NCBI GenBank assembly: GCA_900321365.1
Contig: ONVT01000107.1
Location: 1 to 7,167, forward strand
Length of the DNA stretch: 7,167 nucleotides
Origin: an uncultured Eubacteriales bacterium
GTDB lineage: Bacteria; Bacillota_A; Clostridia; Lachnospirales; Lachnospiraceae
Reading direction: 5' to 3'
The translations under genes and the position numbers were made by a program. The first letter of the stretch is position 1; each line of letters starts with the position of its first letter. The notes beneath the pieces were generated by a model, which was not told the origin of the DNA, did no database searches, and worked only from the letters and a program-made list of their open reading frames with translations. Below are positions 6,473 to 7,167 of this stretch, one piece after another.

Positions 6473-7021
6473 ATGCTGTTTCAGGAACTCGGAAAGATGA
6501 AACGATCCTGGATCATGACATCGATCATCCTTATCGCGGTCGGAATTCTCATGATCATGTGCCCTGTCCGGTACATGGGTCTTCTGATCTCTGCGCTGGG
6601 ATACATTCTGCTTGTGGCAGCCACGGTCATGGGTCTTGATTATCTTTCCAGCAAAAAGACTCTGATGAATTATGTTTCCCTGACAGCAGCCCTGGTCATC
6701 GGACTGCTGGGGCTGTTTGTCATGGTTCACCGGAAGGATGTCCTGCCGATGCTCAGCCTCTTATTCGGGCTTGTGCTGATCGTGTCAGGGCTCTTTGACC
6801 TGTTCAATGCGTACATGTACACAAGGCGCGCCGGACGTGCCGCGTGGGTGATTCTGGCACTCCTTGCCCTGATGACGATCGTGTTTGGTGTGCTCCTTCT
6901 GATAAACGGATGGTGGGATACGCCCTTTGTCCTCAAGAGGGTAATCGGAAGCATGCTGCTGCTTTCCTCTGTGGCCAGCATTATCAGGGTAATTCTGACC
7001 TGGCCGTTCAGGAATGTATAA
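6473..7021 (+). CDS. HdeD family (DUF308) six-helix membrane protein
   Basis: This 182-residue, almost wholly hydrophobic protein has six predicted membrane helices in three pairs (about 13-31, 34-53, 65-86, 90-112, 122-145, 153-177), with short charged connections such as HRKD (86-89) and TRRAGR (117-122). The length, the three-hairpin layout and the repeated 'GLxxxxxG' texture fit the HdeD/DUF308 family. Members are linked to acid stress in enteric bacteria, but most Clostridial members have no known function. The start is ATG 6473 because GAGGGAGG lies 9 bases upstream; the frame is open back to 6374, but that would overlap the promoter and leader hairpin. A UbiB-like gene begins 15 bases after the stop, so the two are probably co-transcribed. 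The family call is good; the role is uncertain. Confidence 0.82.
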   Translation: MLFQELGKMKRSWIMTSIILIAVGILMIMCPVRYMGLLISALGYILLVAATVMGLDYLSSKKTLMNYVSLTAALVIGLLGLFVMVHRKDVLPMLSLLFGLVLIVSGLFDLFNAYMYTRRAGRAAWVILALLALMTIVFGVLLLINGWWDTPFVLKRVIGSMLLLSSVASIIRVILTWPFRNV

Positions 7022-7036
7022 GAGGGGAGGATGACG

Positions 7037-7167
7037 ATGGCTGTGAAGGACACGAAGAACAGTGAGGCGCCGAAGAGATCAAAGCGCCGCAGTGCGGAGA
7101 TCATCGGGGTTTTCGCAAAACATAATTTCTACGCGAACGGTCTCACACCGGAAGAACTGCGCACCAC
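7037..7167 (+). CDS. AarF/UbiB (ABC1) kinase-like protein, N-terminus only
   Basis: Only the first 43 residues are in the window; the gene runs off the right edge. After a basic opening (SKRRS at about 15-19) comes a stretch containing EIIGVFAKHNFYANGLTPEE followed by LRTT. This resembles the segment just before the 'LEDLGPTYVKLGQ' region of AarF/UbiB proteins, atypical protein-kinase-like ATPases best known from ubiquinone biosynthesis. No catalytic residue is visible yet. ATG 7037 is preferred over ATG 7031 because the GGGGAGG ribosome site ends at 7030, touching the first ATG but 6 bases from the second. The 15-base gap to the HdeD-like gene suggests one operon. The call rests on a short segment. 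Confidence 0.65.
   Translation, partial: MAVKDTKNSEAPKRSKRRSAEIIGVFAKHNFYANGLTPEELRT

Overview
The window looks like chromosomal DNA from an anaerobic Gram-positive of the class Clostridia, most likely Lachnospiraceae or a near relative. The grounds are the strong AGGAGG-type ribosome sites, the CD1871A-type CXXC protein beside a membrane polyferredoxin, and the style of the hybrid kinase. Base composition is moderately GC-rich judged by eye. The taxonomic call is inference. No tRNA, rRNA, CRISPR array, transposase or integrase was seen.

Left part (1-1729, minus strand): a two-gene membrane redox operon, transcribed leftward. A 152-residue membrane protein with a CD1871A-like CXXC tail is followed 35 bases later by a NapH/NosR-type membrane polyferredoxin. 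The polyferredoxin runs off the left edge in a Thr/Glu-rich tail built on a degenerate repeat. A well-formed extended -10 promoter drives the operon.

Divergent intergenic region (1730-2074): it holds the leftward promoter, two candidate rightward promoters, a strong GC-rich hairpin, and a possible nine-codon leader peptide lying inside that hairpin.

Centre (2075-6301, plus strand): one very large gene of about 1408 residues. It encodes a full 12-helix APC-superfamily amino-acid-permease-like domain, an extra two-helix hairpin with a ~52-residue outside loop, two PAS or PAS-like modules, a complete histidine kinase core and two complete receiver domains. This is the most interesting object in the window: a transporter fused to a hybrid histidine kinase, a candidate nutrient 'transceptor'. 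It has no HPt or DNA-binding output domain, and no response regulator gene lies beside it, so its output pathway is not visible here.

Right part (6302-7167, plus strand): a possible weak terminator, another extended -10 promoter, a leader with a strong hairpin just ahead of the ribosome site, then a six-helix HdeD/DUF308 membrane protein. Fifteen bases later comes the beginning of an AarF/UbiB (ABC1) kinase-like protein, cut by the right edge. These two probably form an operon separate from the kinase gene.
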